Source: Lingula anatina (Eukaryota; Brachiopoda; Lingulata; Lingulida; Lingulidae). From it: 45,107 nt of DNA. The stretch spans positions 126,001 to 171,107 of the forward strand of contig NW_019775839.1 of the NCBI RefSeq assembly GCF_001039355.2, given 5' to 3'. The notes beneath the pieces were generated by a model. That model had not been told where the DNA came from and did not search any database. It worked only from the letters and a program-made list of their open reading frames with translations. The position numbers were made by a program, and so were the translations under genes. Below, one piece after another: positions 21,401 to 29,016 of this stretch; position 1 is the first letter of the stretch, and each line of letters opens with the position of its first letter.

Positions 21401-24263
21401 TTGTCCATGAACATAATATATATGTTCATTAATAAAACAATAAAGACAAAAAGAAAAATAATACACTGTACATATTTAAATAAAATATTTGCAAAAGTAA
21501 TATAAATAAGTAGCTACTAATCTTTAAGATGCATGATAAGAAATAATACATGGCAAAATAATATGTAAAAGAAAATCAAACGAAAATAAGAAAACATTAC
21601 AAACATCAAACCTGGATAACTATTTCATTTTTAATATTAAAAAGAAAATTTGTTTTGTGTCTGCAAAATGAATATAACTTCATTCAGTGTGAATATATCA
21701 GCAAAACCCTTTAATAAATTACTTGTTTTGTCCCTTTTTAGTGGTGGCTTTCTTTCCTGGGACATACTCCTCTGCTTCCTGTTTCTTCTTGTTTATCACT
21801 TTTATCTCACCACTCCCGGTCCGATTATCAATTTTTGCTGTTGTGCTCATCTTAAATTTAAATTTATTTTCTTAATTTAGAAATGCATGGCAAATGTTTA
21901 CGAAGTCTCAACATATGTGCCAAATTAAATGTTTAAGAAATTAAAAAAAAATTTTACCCCCCTCCTCCCAGTTGTTATTCTCTAACAATCCACAAAACCA
22001 GTGAAATAAACAGACATCTGTTCAGTCAGTCAGTTGGTCAGTCAGACAGACAAACAGAATGATTGCTCTTTATTAATTGAATGTTTGAAATGATACTCTT
22101 ACCCTCAAACTCCCAGTTGCAATACACATACAGATATGTATGTTTATCTGAGACTGTACTATTATTAGATTTTGAGCATTTTTTCACCCTGCGCTTTATT
22201 TCAAAACCCTATAGCAATTCGGAACCTGAGAGTAACATACTTGATTCCATTCAAATTACAGTGGTTCCTGCTCATAATAAATGCAAGCAATATGCACTCA
22301 AAGTCAATTTGTTTCAGAAATTTATATTTTTGGTACCAATTAACTGATAATAATAATAATAATAAATAATTATAACAATTTATTCAGCTAAGATATAAAA
22401 TATGCATGAAATATTGATTACCTCCCGGGTATCACTTCCAATATGTTTCTTTTGGCTTTGAGGTCCATCCACTGGAGACCCAACATCTTCATTCTTCTCT
22501 GGTAAAGAGCTTGTTGGAGGCTGGTCAGTAGTGTTGTTTGCTTTCTTATCTTTTCCAGCTGAAATATCACCTTTGTTTCCCTCACCAAACACCTTGCCTT
22601 CTTTGTCAGCAGTACTACTTGTTGCACTGTGTGATATGCTGAAAATCCCAGCATTAGTGGCAGCATTTGAGGAGGTGTTCATGTTAGAAGTTACTCTTTT
22701 TTCATCACCAGGGGTATCTTCATGTGCATCTTCACCACAACTTTGCTTCGTGTCTGATTTCTTTGCTGGGTCACTCACAGTGCTTGAAGTCTGAATTGGA
22801 CAATGTCCAGTACTTGGAATCTGTTCTGTAGCACCATCAGTGCCTTTGGCCTGTGATAAACCACTTGATGTACCTGGCTCCTGTGATGAACCACTTGGTG
22901 TGCCTGTGGCCTGTGATGAACCACTTGTTGTGCCTGGCTCCTGTGATGAACCACTTGATGTACCTGGCTCCTGTGATGAACTACTTGGTGTGCCTGTGGC
23001 CTGTGATGAACCACTTGGTATGACTGTGGCCTGTGATGAACTACTTGATGTACCTGGTTCCTTTGATGAACCACTTGGTGTGCCTGTAGCCTGTAATGAA
23101 CCACTTGTTGTGCCTGGCTCCTGTGATGAACCACTTGATGTACCTGGCTCCTGTGATGAACTACTTGGTGTGCCTGTGGCCTGTGATGAACCACTTGGTA
23201 TGCCTGTGGCCTGTGATGAATCACTTGATGTACCTGGGGCCTGTGATGCACCACTAGGTGTGCCTGTGGTCTGTGGTGAACCACTTGACTTGTCTGTGGT
23301 CTGTGATGAACCACTTGGTGTGCCTGGGGCCTGTCTTGAATCACTTGATGTGACTGGGGCCTGTGATGAGCCACTTGATATGCCTGAAACCTGTGATGAA
23401 TCATTTGCTGAGCAGCCAGGCCGTAACTGGTGGTGTTGTTCCTCGGCCATTTTTTCATCTTTGGTTTGCATGGAAGGTGGATACTTCACTTGGCTCATAT
23501 CAACACACAACTCTTCGTCAACTTTAATCTTCTTTGGAAGGCTTGGGGTTTCACTGTCTGATGTTCTTTTTGGCATATTTGCTCCTTCAACTGTCAGCTG
23601 ATTTATTTCAGCGCCTTGAACTAAAAAAAGCATTAAAGAATTCAATCATATGATTATTCTGAAAAACGATTTCTCAGAAAAGGTTATCTTTTACATTTGC
23701 ATATGCACATAGCATTTCTCCAAATCAATATATTTATACATTGATAGTGCAGAGGCAGAATAATGATCAACTTCCTATGACTCAATTTATCATCCATTGG
23801 ATGTACTTTTATTTTACCACTTAAACCACACTTGTGTAATTGATTTTTAACTGTTAAAAGCCTAAGAAATGTATGTCTCTGAATGTGTTCATATAATTAT
23901 AATATTATCAGACAAAAATCTTCAATAAAAGAAGTTTGTGAAATCAAATTAAGTTACTACATGTACCTAAAGGTCATTATTTATTTTTTTAAAAAAAATT
24001 AATTGATTACAAACTTAAATACCTTGTTCAACTCTGAAATTTCCAGGATTCTTTTTGTCTCCACAGCTTGGACAGAAGTTGTGTGTTGGCAATAAAGTGG
24101 CACCACACTCTCTTCCATCAATGATGTTAGTGCACACAGTTCTGCTTTCACATTCAACAATGGTTGACAACTTCACAGATGTTCCACAATTTGGACAAAA
24201 TTTGTTGCCTGGGTCTAAGTCTGCCCCACAAGGGTCCCCTCCAGGAGGACCAACACACTTCAT
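165..24263 (-). CDS. RNF213-like: RNF213 (mysterin)-like giant E3 ubiquitin ligase, 5' part of gene (partial, runs off left edge)
   Basis: Twenty coding exons: 24023-24263, 22422-23620, 21723-21850, 21163-21351, 20671-20876, 19791-20122, 19192-19466, 17563-17793, 17101-17305, 16603-16673, 16059-16410, 15620-15718, 15352-15462, 7681-7864, 3209-3577, 2104-2705, 1590-1743, 1107-1324, 756-899 and 165-401. I checked each junction by hand. All phases agree and the reading frame stays open for about 1,849 codons. The last exons carry the RNF213 signatures AGETDMEVDRV, SHGSVEVSS and KLMLVAGK. In vertebrates RNF213 is a giant cytosolic ligase with an N-terminal arm, six AAA+ units and a RING/RZ module; it acts in antimicrobial defence and on lipid droplets. 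Only the N-terminal arm is in this window, so catalytic competence cannot be judged. The exact end of the last exon is less certain (donor at 164, or 194). Confidence 0.9.
3640..3905. repeat. Degenerate two-copy intronic repeat with 'CAATAGGGTCA' core
   Basis: The phrase tcaatagggtca occurs at about 3708 and tcaatagggtcaa at about 3848. Similar flanks surround both (ttttgtgtt upstream; a paccttt-like TACC and 'ccatagacc/cattggcc' downstream). It looks like an old dispersed repeat of the type common in mollusc introns. Family not identified. Confidence 0.45.
4378..6513. mobile_element. Candidate DNA element with short TIRs and TA target duplication, carrying a central satellite
   Basis: The left end TTGTACCACCA (4378-4388) is the exact inverse of the right end TGGTGGTACAA (6503-6513), and both are flanked by TA (4376-4377 and 6514-6515). 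Between them lies the tandem array at about 4600-5830. No transposase frame is visible. The layout, short inverted ends around a tandem core, recalls non-autonomous satellite-bearing elements described in bivalves. The TIR is short, so chance pairing over 2.1 kb cannot be excluded. Confidence 0.45.
4600..5830. repeat. Tandem satellite, about eight units of 128-149 bp, each with an AGGTCA direct repeat
   Basis: The shared unit runs: gttcatggtgaaaa, AGGTCAAAGGTCA, caatttcaaggtcacagt, ccagtatatgacttccta, aatagtaactatgg, atctttgccagttttg, gagatataagg. Unit cores start at about 4746, 4878, 5027, 5155, 5289, 5429, 5572 and 5717. The units are diverged from one another, so the array is not young. 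Confidence 0.9.
7557..7659. repeat. Near-perfect 50-bp tandem duplication (period 53)
   Basis: Positions 7557-7606 and 7610-7659 are identical. On the minus strand each copy carries a consensus splice donor (AAGTAAGTTTTC). The pair lies 21-124 bases downstream of the end of exon 15 of the RNF213-like gene. Confidence 0.95.
8714..10211. mobile_element. Non-autonomous CACTA (EnSpm-type) DNA transposon, 1498 bp
   Basis: The ends are CACTAGTGGGCC at 8714 and its inverse GGCCCACTAGTG ending at 10211, and the match extends inward (GATTTGGTCTTAA against TTAAGACCAAATA). Both sides carry TAA (8711-8713 and 10212-10214), a 3-bp target duplication. Starting with CACTA and duplicating 3 bp is the hallmark of the CACTA/EnSpm superfamily. 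Subterminal GATCTTAA-type motifs recur near the left end, as this family often shows. No transposase frame is present, so it must have moved in trans. Confidence 0.85.
8735..9032. repeat. Perfect 25-bp inverted repeat inside the left part of the CACTA element
   Basis: Positions 8735-8759 and 9008-9032 are exact reverse complements over 25 bases, enclosing 248 bases with further GATCTTAA and GGTCTTA motifs. It could be a subterminal transposase-binding region or a smaller MITE nested in the larger element. Confidence 0.85.
11138..11510. repeat. 159-bp tandem repeat, 2.3 copies
   Basis: Units start at 11138, 11297 and 11456 (the last is partial) and are almost identical (cagcataacttctaaaat, gacctgcgttttagtaag, ggcctatcggttttcc). 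A diverged single copy lies at about 4540-4640 (gacctgcattttcctaac, aggcccattggttttcc), next to the satellite array. The two loci therefore share a repeat family. Confidence 0.9.
12381..12613. repeat. Long G homopolymers (21 and 19 bases) beside the assembly gap
   Basis: There are runs of 21 G at 12381-12401 and 19 G at 12595-12613. Similar C runs occur at 14372-14389 (18 C) and 44428-44451 (24 C). Runs of this kind break sequencing and probably explain the nearby gap. Their exact lengths should not be trusted. Confidence 0.9.
12661..12860. other. Assembly gap, 200 N
   Basis: Exactly 200 N lie between two versions of the same sequence (gcttttgctgggaa...ggtccactct, ending at 12660, and again at 12861-12906). 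The round length suggests a gap of nominal size. Confidence 0.99.
12861..13010 (+). mobile_element. G-rich MITE-like element, copy 1 (left end disrupted by the gap)
   Basis: Matches 26981-27164 in the same orientation: ttcgaaagaaccg, ttttgctgggaaaaggtcc, actctggataa..tttgatctaggtacatga, ggtcaactttttcag, cccctttgaaa, tgctggct. The right end (gctggctactggcctgcctg) is roughly the inverse of the left end seen in copy 2 (gcaggcccgtagcaggg), so the element has imperfect terminal inverted repeats. Confidence 0.6.
13370..14870. repeat. Unnamed repeat family, three copies (one inverted)
   Basis: Positions 14400-14445 and 14731-14776 are identical over 46 bases (ttgcagcctgttggagaag and onward). Their neighbours (14545-14650 and 14765-14860) share aagtcgccactga/aaatcaccatcag, gaaaatcc, ggcc..ttggctgacactaaat and gtcac. 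A related copy in the opposite orientation lies at 13370-13450 (atttagtgtcaggaaatgg, tcatcaaagaccttttctag, ttatcagcgattg). On the minus strand the 14711-14893 copy has an open 60-codon frame, but its sisters have stops. Confidence 0.65.
13557..13724 (+). pseudogene. Isolated exon-like open frame (56 codons), possibly a fragment of a captured gene
   Basis: The frame reads ...TYLDLQTITEPFQVV, then DLIYWCHCSKQKTDM, and stops. The LxL...YWCxxC...KT layout vaguely recalls the zinc-ribbon part of ubiquitin-specific proteases, but the match is too short to name. It has a possible donor (TTTACAG|GTGTGG) but no clear partner exon, and it is antisense inside an intron of the RNF213-like gene. It may be chance or repeat-derived. 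Confidence 0.2.
16768..16989. mobile_element. MITE-like element, about 222 bp, imperfect TIRs
   Basis: The left end AGACCCCATTTCCAGAG pairs imperfectly with the inverse of the right end (AGACCC...TTCCCAGAG). Both ends then reach TAGATCGA-type sequence, and the GC content (gccgagccgacacg, ccccgcgggg) is well above the surrounding intron. A truncated inverted relative is at 29854-29925. Confidence 0.6.
17025..17065. repeat. Perfect 41-base palindrome (20-bp arms, 1-base centre)
   Basis: TCCAGTATATAGAGTGTACA, a single A, then the exact reverse complement. It lies in the intron 36 bases past the 3' end of RNF213-like exon 10, close to the MITE-like element. It would form a stable hairpin in the pre-mRNA next to a splice donor. 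Confidence 0.95.
18040..18325 (-). pseudogene. Exon-like open frame with a GPCR TM1-like segment, uncertain
   Basis: The minus-strand frame is open from about 18325 to 18021. It begins LITIESDYQNSF, then NGTIGNALLIAVYDKG, which looks like the GN-L-I-V motif of transmembrane helix 1 in peptide-type GPCRs. It continues THSCFIVWRVE and a basic Ser/Pro-rich end with CSKC. It does not belong to the RNF213-like chain, where exons 8 and 9 join in phase without it. It could be a decayed GPCR copy with an internal deletion, a nested gene's exon, or chance. Confidence 0.25.
19791..21351 (-). other. RNF213-like exons 5-7: CBM20-like region and following segment
   Basis: Exons 21163-21351, 20671-20876 and 19791-20122 encode residues 523-765. 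The first two form a beta-rich stretch (VINVHFHVIMPP, DTFVMKFG, then MYHVEVPIKIV and VVYKYVIHR, with KFQWEDNFG) that fits a CBM20/starch-binding fold: paired strands followed by a W-containing loop. Exon 7 continues with FFGKDTFTSEKTTFLKS and HGRFLM, as expected where RNF213 moves from the CBM20 domain into the helical arm. RNF213 orthologues are known to carry such a carbohydrate-binding domain near the N terminus. I did not verify ligand residues. Confidence 0.7.
20561..20660 (-). repeat. tRNA-like (SINE) fragment with a B box
   Basis: The minus strand contains GGGTTCGATCC (20579-20569) inside CCCGGGTTCGATCCCTGG, a good Pol III B box in a T-arm-like context. Upstream, GCCATCTATCAGCTCTATC may be a decayed A box. 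The arms do not close into a full tRNA cloverleaf, so a tRNA-derived SINE head or tRNA pseudogene is more likely than a working tRNA. Confidence 0.5.
21723..21850 (-). other. RNF213-like exon 4: lysine-rich linker
   Basis: This 128-base exon encodes about 42 residues rich in Lys and Glu, including INKKKQEAEEYV and KKATTKKGQNK. It is needed because exon 3 ends in phase 0 while exon 5 needs two bases. Inserting this exon (acceptor AATTTAAG, donor AACAA|GTAATT) repairs the frame exactly. The basic composition resembles the Lys-rich segment before the CBM20-like domain in vertebrate RNF213. Confidence 0.7.
22422..23620 (-). other. RNF213-like exon 3: low-complexity S/T/P/Q tract encoded by a 30-bp minisatellite
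   Basis: This 1,199-base exon encodes residues 81-480. It opens with an acidic and lysine-containing segment that includes the NLS-like LPKKIKVDEE. About 18 perfectly registered decapeptide repeats follow (for example GSSQATGTPS), and a Ser/Thr/Asp/Lys-rich linker ends the exon. No folded domain is visible. Vertebrate RNF213 has a comparably long disordered, low-complexity stretch between its N terminus and the CBM20-like domain. The donor CCCGGGAG|GTAATC is in phase 0. Confidence 0.85.
22831..23410 (-). repeat. 30-bp coding minisatellite with 180-bp higher-order period
   Basis: From 22861 to 23400 there are 18 adjoining 30-base units with no length change, and partial units flank them. Units starting at 22891-23011 and at 23071-23191 match each other in order, which reveals a 6-unit (180-bp) higher-order repeat. 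The period is a multiple of three and the units lack stops, so several frames on both strands are open. Those extra frames are shadows. Copy number is likely to vary between individuals. Confidence 0.95.
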
Positions 24264-24272
24264 TCTTCTTAC
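24023..24272 (-). other. RNF213-like exon 2: start codon and two tandem zinc ribbons
   Basis: Translation begins at ATG 24263-24261, nine bases after the acceptor. Residues 1-80 hold two similar C4 ribbons: Cys3, Cys12 with FCPNCG, then a second copy CTN...ECG...FCPSCG. Each has the Cys-X8-CG...FCP-X-CG layout of small treble-clef or zinc-ribbon modules. The N terminus of vertebrate RNF213 also starts with a short Cys-pair segment, which supports this start. The donor GAACAAG|GTATTT leaves phase 1, and exon 3 completes it as Val. Confidence 0.8.
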
Positions 24273-24296
24273 CTATGGGTAATTTATTCTTTCTTA

Positions 24297-24560
24297 GGGC
24301 AGCTAGTAGTTTCACTGTCTGATGTTCTCTTCAGCACACCCACTGCTTCAGATGTAGAGTAATTAACTTCCCTGTCCTGAACTACAAAAAGGATTCAAAG
24401 AATTTAATCAGGTGATTGTTTGGGTAGTGATTAATTTGTAAACTGATAAGATTTTTCAAAATTACTATATTTGTACTTTGATAGTGAAGAGGTGGATTAA
24501 TGATTGCCTTGCTATTTATTATTCAAATGTATATTTGAAGCATTTCTTTGAAATGCTAAA
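24297..24560 (-). pseudogene. Degenerate duplicate of the start of exon 3 plus flanking intron
   Basis: 24300-24380 repeats the first 80 or so bases of exon 3 (23541-23620), including an acceptor (TTTTTGTAG|TTCAGG) and the peptide KRTSDSET, but it ends in a stop soon after. Similarity continues into the adjoining intron (24390-24530 against 23625-23780). The copy sits upstream of the start-codon exon, so it could only be 5' UTR or unused. This is a local segmental duplication of exon plus intron. Confidence 0.65.
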
Positions 24561-25622
24561 TGCCCATGCAACAAATGCTACTGATACATGCAGTAGTATC
24601 ATTGTATCCTAACATTTTATTCTTAAGCCACCCCTGTATAATTTCCTAACCAATTATGGTTACCTTTAAATTCATTAATATCATTTTAATATGTTTTGAA
24701 ATAAAAATTTCACTGAACAAAATAAAAAAACTTGCTGCTTTGTATTTTTCTGAACCAAAGAAAATACATGTAACAATACCAGTTTTTGCATGCCACAGAC
24801 ATGCATGGCTGGTGATCAAGTAATATTGGTAAAAAAACTTGTGAAAAAAATATTCTGATGTGCCTGGTAGAGTGAACATTGTGTATCTTGCTGTATGCTA
24901 CTCTTGTATCAAGCCCTGACCCTTGTATCACAATAAAAAAAGGCAACCCCATGGGATTTTCCTGCCAAAAAGGACTTTCCCAGGAAAATAAGCAATTTTT
25001 TGTACTTATGAATCATTTATCTATAATCCTATAATCCCTCTCTGCACTTGGATTCAACCCTTAATTAAATTCATAATGGTTAATTTGGTTTAAAATGACT
25101 AGCCAGTCACACAATGTATTACGTAACCAGCGGCTGTCTTCCTACATGCTCCCATGCATGTAAATATCAACATCAAGTATGCTCCAGAAAAATATTATTT
25201 AAGGGGTTAAATCACTATAAGGTGTATGTAAGGTTTTAAAAGAAACTGCAGATGGCAAAAATTAGTGTTTGGGGAATTTTCAAACCCATGTAGTGTACAA
25301 AGTTAGGTTCCTTACCTAAGAACTTAATTACCAAAGTTACTGTACATGTTCACATCTTACCCTATTAGCAACAGTGTTACAGCACTCTCATGGAAAGCAT
25401 TGTCATATAAGCCAGGGAACTGACTTAAGCTTTTATGTGAAACTGGGGCCTGCCAATCTAAATAAGCAGTTCCGTGACTACTCCGCCATTTTAAAGCACG
25501 CGACACAGTTTCAATCCTCTTGTAGTTGAAGTCAACAAAAACTGGTACAAACGACCACTTAAACAATTGAATTTTAAACGTTGAATAATTTCTATTCTGT
25601 AACAATACCATATAAAACTTAC

Positions 25623-25706
25623 AGAACGTTATAGGTGATCTTTCGGTATTTCACAGGAACAACCTAAAGTGAAAATGCAGACGTCGTCACTTCTCTATTG
25701 TGCTCT
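25623..25706 (-). other. Probable 5' UTR exon 1 of the RNF213-like gene
   Basis: The stretch between the inferred initiator and the donor TTCT|GTAAGTTTT (GT at 25622-25621) has no ATG-led frame that continues. The next minus-strand acceptor that leads into coding sequence is CCCATAG at 24273, nine bases before the start codon at 24263. An exon-1-to-exon-2 splice of about 1.35 kb would therefore give a short non-coding leader. This is inferred from splice signals only. Confidence 0.45.
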
Positions 25707-25776
25707 GAGCCGAACGCCCGAAGTTACCAAATATATATGGTGAAAGCGAAACCAACTGATAACTACTACTGATTGG
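25706..25776 (-). promoter_or_regulatory. Core promoter of the RNF213-like gene: CCAAT, ISRE/IRF element, TATA, Inr
   Basis: Reading the minus strand in order: CCAAT at 25776-25772; GGTTTCGCTTTC at 25753-25742, whose complement GAAAGCGAAACC fits the IRF/ISRE consensus GAAANNGAAACY exactly; a TATATATTT box starting at 25737; and an initiator-like TCAG whose A is at 25706, 31 bases downstream of the TATA box. A good splice donor follows 84 bases later. The order and spacing are textbook, but the start site itself is inferred. Vertebrate RNF213 is interferon-induced, so an IRF-type site here is functionally plausible. Confidence 0.55.
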
Positions 25777-25779
25777 CAT

Positions 25780-26980
25780 CGGGAATACTAATGTTTCTGA
25801 CTAAGCCACTAAAATTACCTCATAATTTTCCAAACAACATTTTTTCTTCTGAAATTGCTTCTTTTAAGCCAGACGAAAGAGAAAGTGGGTACTAAATTTC
25901 CCAGTGCGACTTGCTGGAAATCCCGGCGGTTACTAAGTTATTTCGTATCATTTGTTTCAGTTTCGAAGCATTTTAAATGCACGAATACTTGTAATATACT
26001 TAATTTGAATAGATTTTACATTTTGATGCCTATTAAAATAATTATTTTATTAATTATGAAATATAAACTGAGTGTTTGGAGTTCTCATATAAGATCAAAA
26101 CTTTTATCAAGAAGGTAGATAGCTTTGGGGTACATGTTGTGGCAACTTTGACAGGTCCGTAGTAATATATGTTTAGGGCTATTAACTAGATAAAGATAAC
26201 TTACAGGATTGTTTTAGTACATTAGCATTTATGTTTCAAAGCACATTTACTATTTTAGCATCTTAAACATACCAGATAGTATATTGAATTATGAATATAT
26301 GATATATGCATGAATATATTAATAGATATGTTGGACCTATGAAGACAAACAGCCAACAGGAAAGACGAGAAGATGTGAGCATTCGTTAAATAGTGATTAT
26401 TTTCATTTGCATGGTCAAATGCTCCGTTGATATATAATTTTAAACAAAGGCACTCTGTTATATCAGTTGCCATTTGCGATGCACAGCAATCTGATATTCT
26501 GAAAATTGCTACTTGAGTCGAGGATTTCAGTTGGAGAAAATGACTATTTCCCCCACAATTTCCCCTACTAAGGATTCTAGGCTGTAGTTTTCAACTTTCA
26601 CCTTCTAGAGCCTGTGTGACAGGAATGGTAGTCCTAGGAATGGAAGACCGGAGTCCCCTATGATTTCTACAGGTAAGGACTAGTGGAGTACTGGGGTTAG
26701 TATATGTCGCCTGTACAAAGTACTGAGTACAGTAAAGGGCGGGAACGAACTACGGTTCCTTGCGGATAACCATTCTTGTCTCACCTGGAATTCCGCCTTC
26801 CTCCAGTAATATATTTCAGCCTGGAAAAAAGCTGGGTATATATTAAATCAGAAGACAACTGCAGTTTAGCATCATAATTATATGTAGTGACAAAATTTGT
26901 AAATCAATACTGAATTTGAATATTGGAAAATACTGTTGTCTGTAATAACAGTATACAGTATGATGTAGCCTACTGGTAGT
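25780..26980. other. Intergenic stretch upstream of the RNF213-like promoter, nothing assigned
   Basis: No frame with family features is seen. Small inverted motifs (for example gtactgagtac near 26722) and a moderately GC-rich part at 26590-26810 are present, but nothing I can name. Confidence 0.5.
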
Positions 26981-27164
26981 GCAGGCCCGTAGCAGGGGGT
27001 GGGGGGGGGTGGGGAGTTGGGGGTTCAAAAGAACCGCACTTTTTGCTGGGAAAAGGTCCACTCTGGATAACATTTGATCTAGGTACATGAAGGTTTATGG
27101 TAAAAGGTCAACTTTTTCAGAAAACAAACCCCCCATTTGAAATTGCTGGCTAGGGGCCTAGCTG
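26981..27164 (+). mobile_element. G-rich MITE-like element, copy 2 (complete, 184 bp)
   Basis: Starts GCAGGCCCGTAGCAGGG, has a G-rich stretch, then the body shared with copy 1, and ends GCTGGCTAGGGGCCTAGC, which is an imperfect inverse of the start. It lies in intergenic DNA upstream of the RNF213-like promoter. Family not named. Confidence 0.65.
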
Positions 27165-27529
27165 TAGTGTATACTGTAACCTGTAAGGTACATGTACAGT
27201 AGAAATAGGGTCTGCCTAAATTGTGCAATAAAGCGCAATACACTTGAAAAAGACGAGTCCAGCCACAAGTAAACATGAGATGCCTGTAACATTTCTTTTG
27301 CTAGAGGTCAGTCATTCAGTACCAGGACAACACTGAATCAATAAAGAGTAAATTGGTACTCCGCAGCCATAAATTTGGACAATTGATACATGTATCACAA
27401 TTAAGAACAGAAACCACCAAGTAATTTCCCATTGTACCAGGCAGCCTCCTCTCCACCCCCTGTTGGGCCAACAACAACCCTCAGCAGCAACCCTGATGCA
27501 CCGGTCATACTAAGACCCTGGAGGGCCCA

Positions 27530-28596
27530 GCCAGAGAATTTGTCCAGTAGCCAGTCCCAACCTCCAGATGATGAATGCAAGTTGGTTTCAGCAGAATAAA
27601 TTGTCAATCTGGTCAACAAAGTCTTGTCAGAGCATACAGCCGAGTGCACTGGCTCAGTGGTTTCGGACAGAGAGGCAGAGAGCAAAAGGGGAGTGGCTTG
27701 GTCAATGGGACTAAAATGTGACACATGTCAGTACAGGACAGGGAAGCAGAAACTGTACAATGAAGTCCAAAGTAAGCAGCATGTCCAGAAAGCAGCAATG
27801 GTGAATGCAGGCTTGCAAGTTGCAAGCTGTCACAGAATATGATCTCTAGCACAGCAATGAGGCAGATCCTAATGGCAAGCAATGTGACCCTGCCCAGCCT
27901 ATCAGCCATGCAGAAGCAAGCTAACAAAGTCAGTGCAGCGATAACAGAGCTAAACAAAGCTGACATGCAACAGCGCCGGGAAAACCTACATCACGTTCAG
28001 GATCTCAGAGGGTATGGAGTACAGCCCATAGCAGTAGAAGGAGATGGGAGATACAGTATAATAGCCTGTTCAGCGGAGGGAACAAAACACCATAGCAGCC
28101 AGCCACTCAGACTGTGTACACTGTAGCAGAGAATGTGACCAGCCAGAAGGACGTTATTATTGGTGGTAACAAGCTCTGCCGTACTGCTCACCTGCTCAGA
28201 AGTAGAGGGGAAGATGTCTCTTGTCCAGAGCACAGTGGAGTCTGCACAGCCAATCTACGAGAAGATGACAGCATTGGTGACGAGCAATGTGCCTTGAGGA
28301 AATTTCTGGAGAGGTCACAGTTGGTGCCTTAACCACTGATGGTGACAGCCAAACCCACTCTGTGTGTGACAATGTTGAGTCTTCGGGACACACGACACTT
28401 CACCAAAGCTCTGAAAAAACAAATAGAAAAAGCACCATTTTCTAGTCAAGTGTTTCCAGGAAAAAAAAAAAAAAACACACACTAAAGACAAAATGCAAAA
28501 ATGCTTTACTCAGTGCATAGCAATGCGCTGCTATTCTGAATTTGATGCTTGCTTTAAAGGTGCATACAATGTCATTTTTTTGTCACATTTAATAAT
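27530..28596 (+). pseudogene. Broken Mutator-like transposase (MULE)
   Basis: Plus-strand frames follow one another as a transposase would. They carry RGVAWSMGLKCDTCQYRT and YNEVQS; then (shifted frame, 27839 on) ASNVTLPSLSAMQKQANKV and ELNKADMQQRRENL; then (shifted again) NVTSQKDVIIGGNKLCRTAH, DVSCPEHSGVC and IGDE; then TTDGDSQ; and last DKMQKCFTQCIAMRCYSEF. This order fits the Mutator-like transposase family widespread in invertebrate genomes, with its CxxC motif and DGD acidic residue visible. Stops and at least three frameshifts break the chain, so it is inactive. I see no clear terminal inverted repeats. Confidence 0.75.
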
Positions 28597-28996
28597 ACTT
28601 TTTTATATTTATGTTAACAATTCAACTTTTTAGGGGTTATCATGTGTTTGATTTTTTTTAAATTTCAATATATGAGTTAAATAAAATCAGTATAAAAAAG
28701 GTCCCCTTTTTATTTAAATTCTCATATTTGTTATTACTAATTTCTTCCTTACATCAATGTCACACTGGTATATGACATCAATGTTTATTTATCATATTTC
28801 AGCACTAAATTTTTAACTGTAAATAATATAGATGATGCTAAAGTCATTAAAGAAAACATCATACAAAATTTCAGGTTATAGTTTGGCAAGTAAACAATAT
28901 TTCAACAAGATCTTCAGCCCCAAAGATTTCACGTTCTACAGTGAGTAGATAGCATACAACGTATTTGATTGACAGGCAGTATGTTGCCTTGACAAC

Positions 28997-29016
28997 GAAC
29001 TAGATATATCTAGTTC
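28997..29016. repeat. Perfect 20-bp palindrome
   Basis: GAACTAGATATATCTAGTTC reads the same on both strands. A partial echo, catccagttcaatctag, follows it. It could be a dimeric factor site or chance in AT-rich DNA. Confidence 0.8.

Noticed and set aside
22775-23458. 227-codon minus-strand frame of HHRPQAHQVV-type repeats
   Set aside because: A second frame of the same minisatellite. It has no in-phase splice partners, so it is a shadow.
22840-23601. 253-codon plus-strand open frame opposite the exon 3 minisatellite
   Set aside because: It arises because the 30-bp unit has no stop in this frame. The minus frame joins in phase to both neighbouring exons, and this one joins to none.
25357-25611. 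84-codon minus-strand frame just downstream of the promoter
   Set aside because: It starts after the exon 1 donor, has no family features and is not needed to join exon 1 to exon 2.
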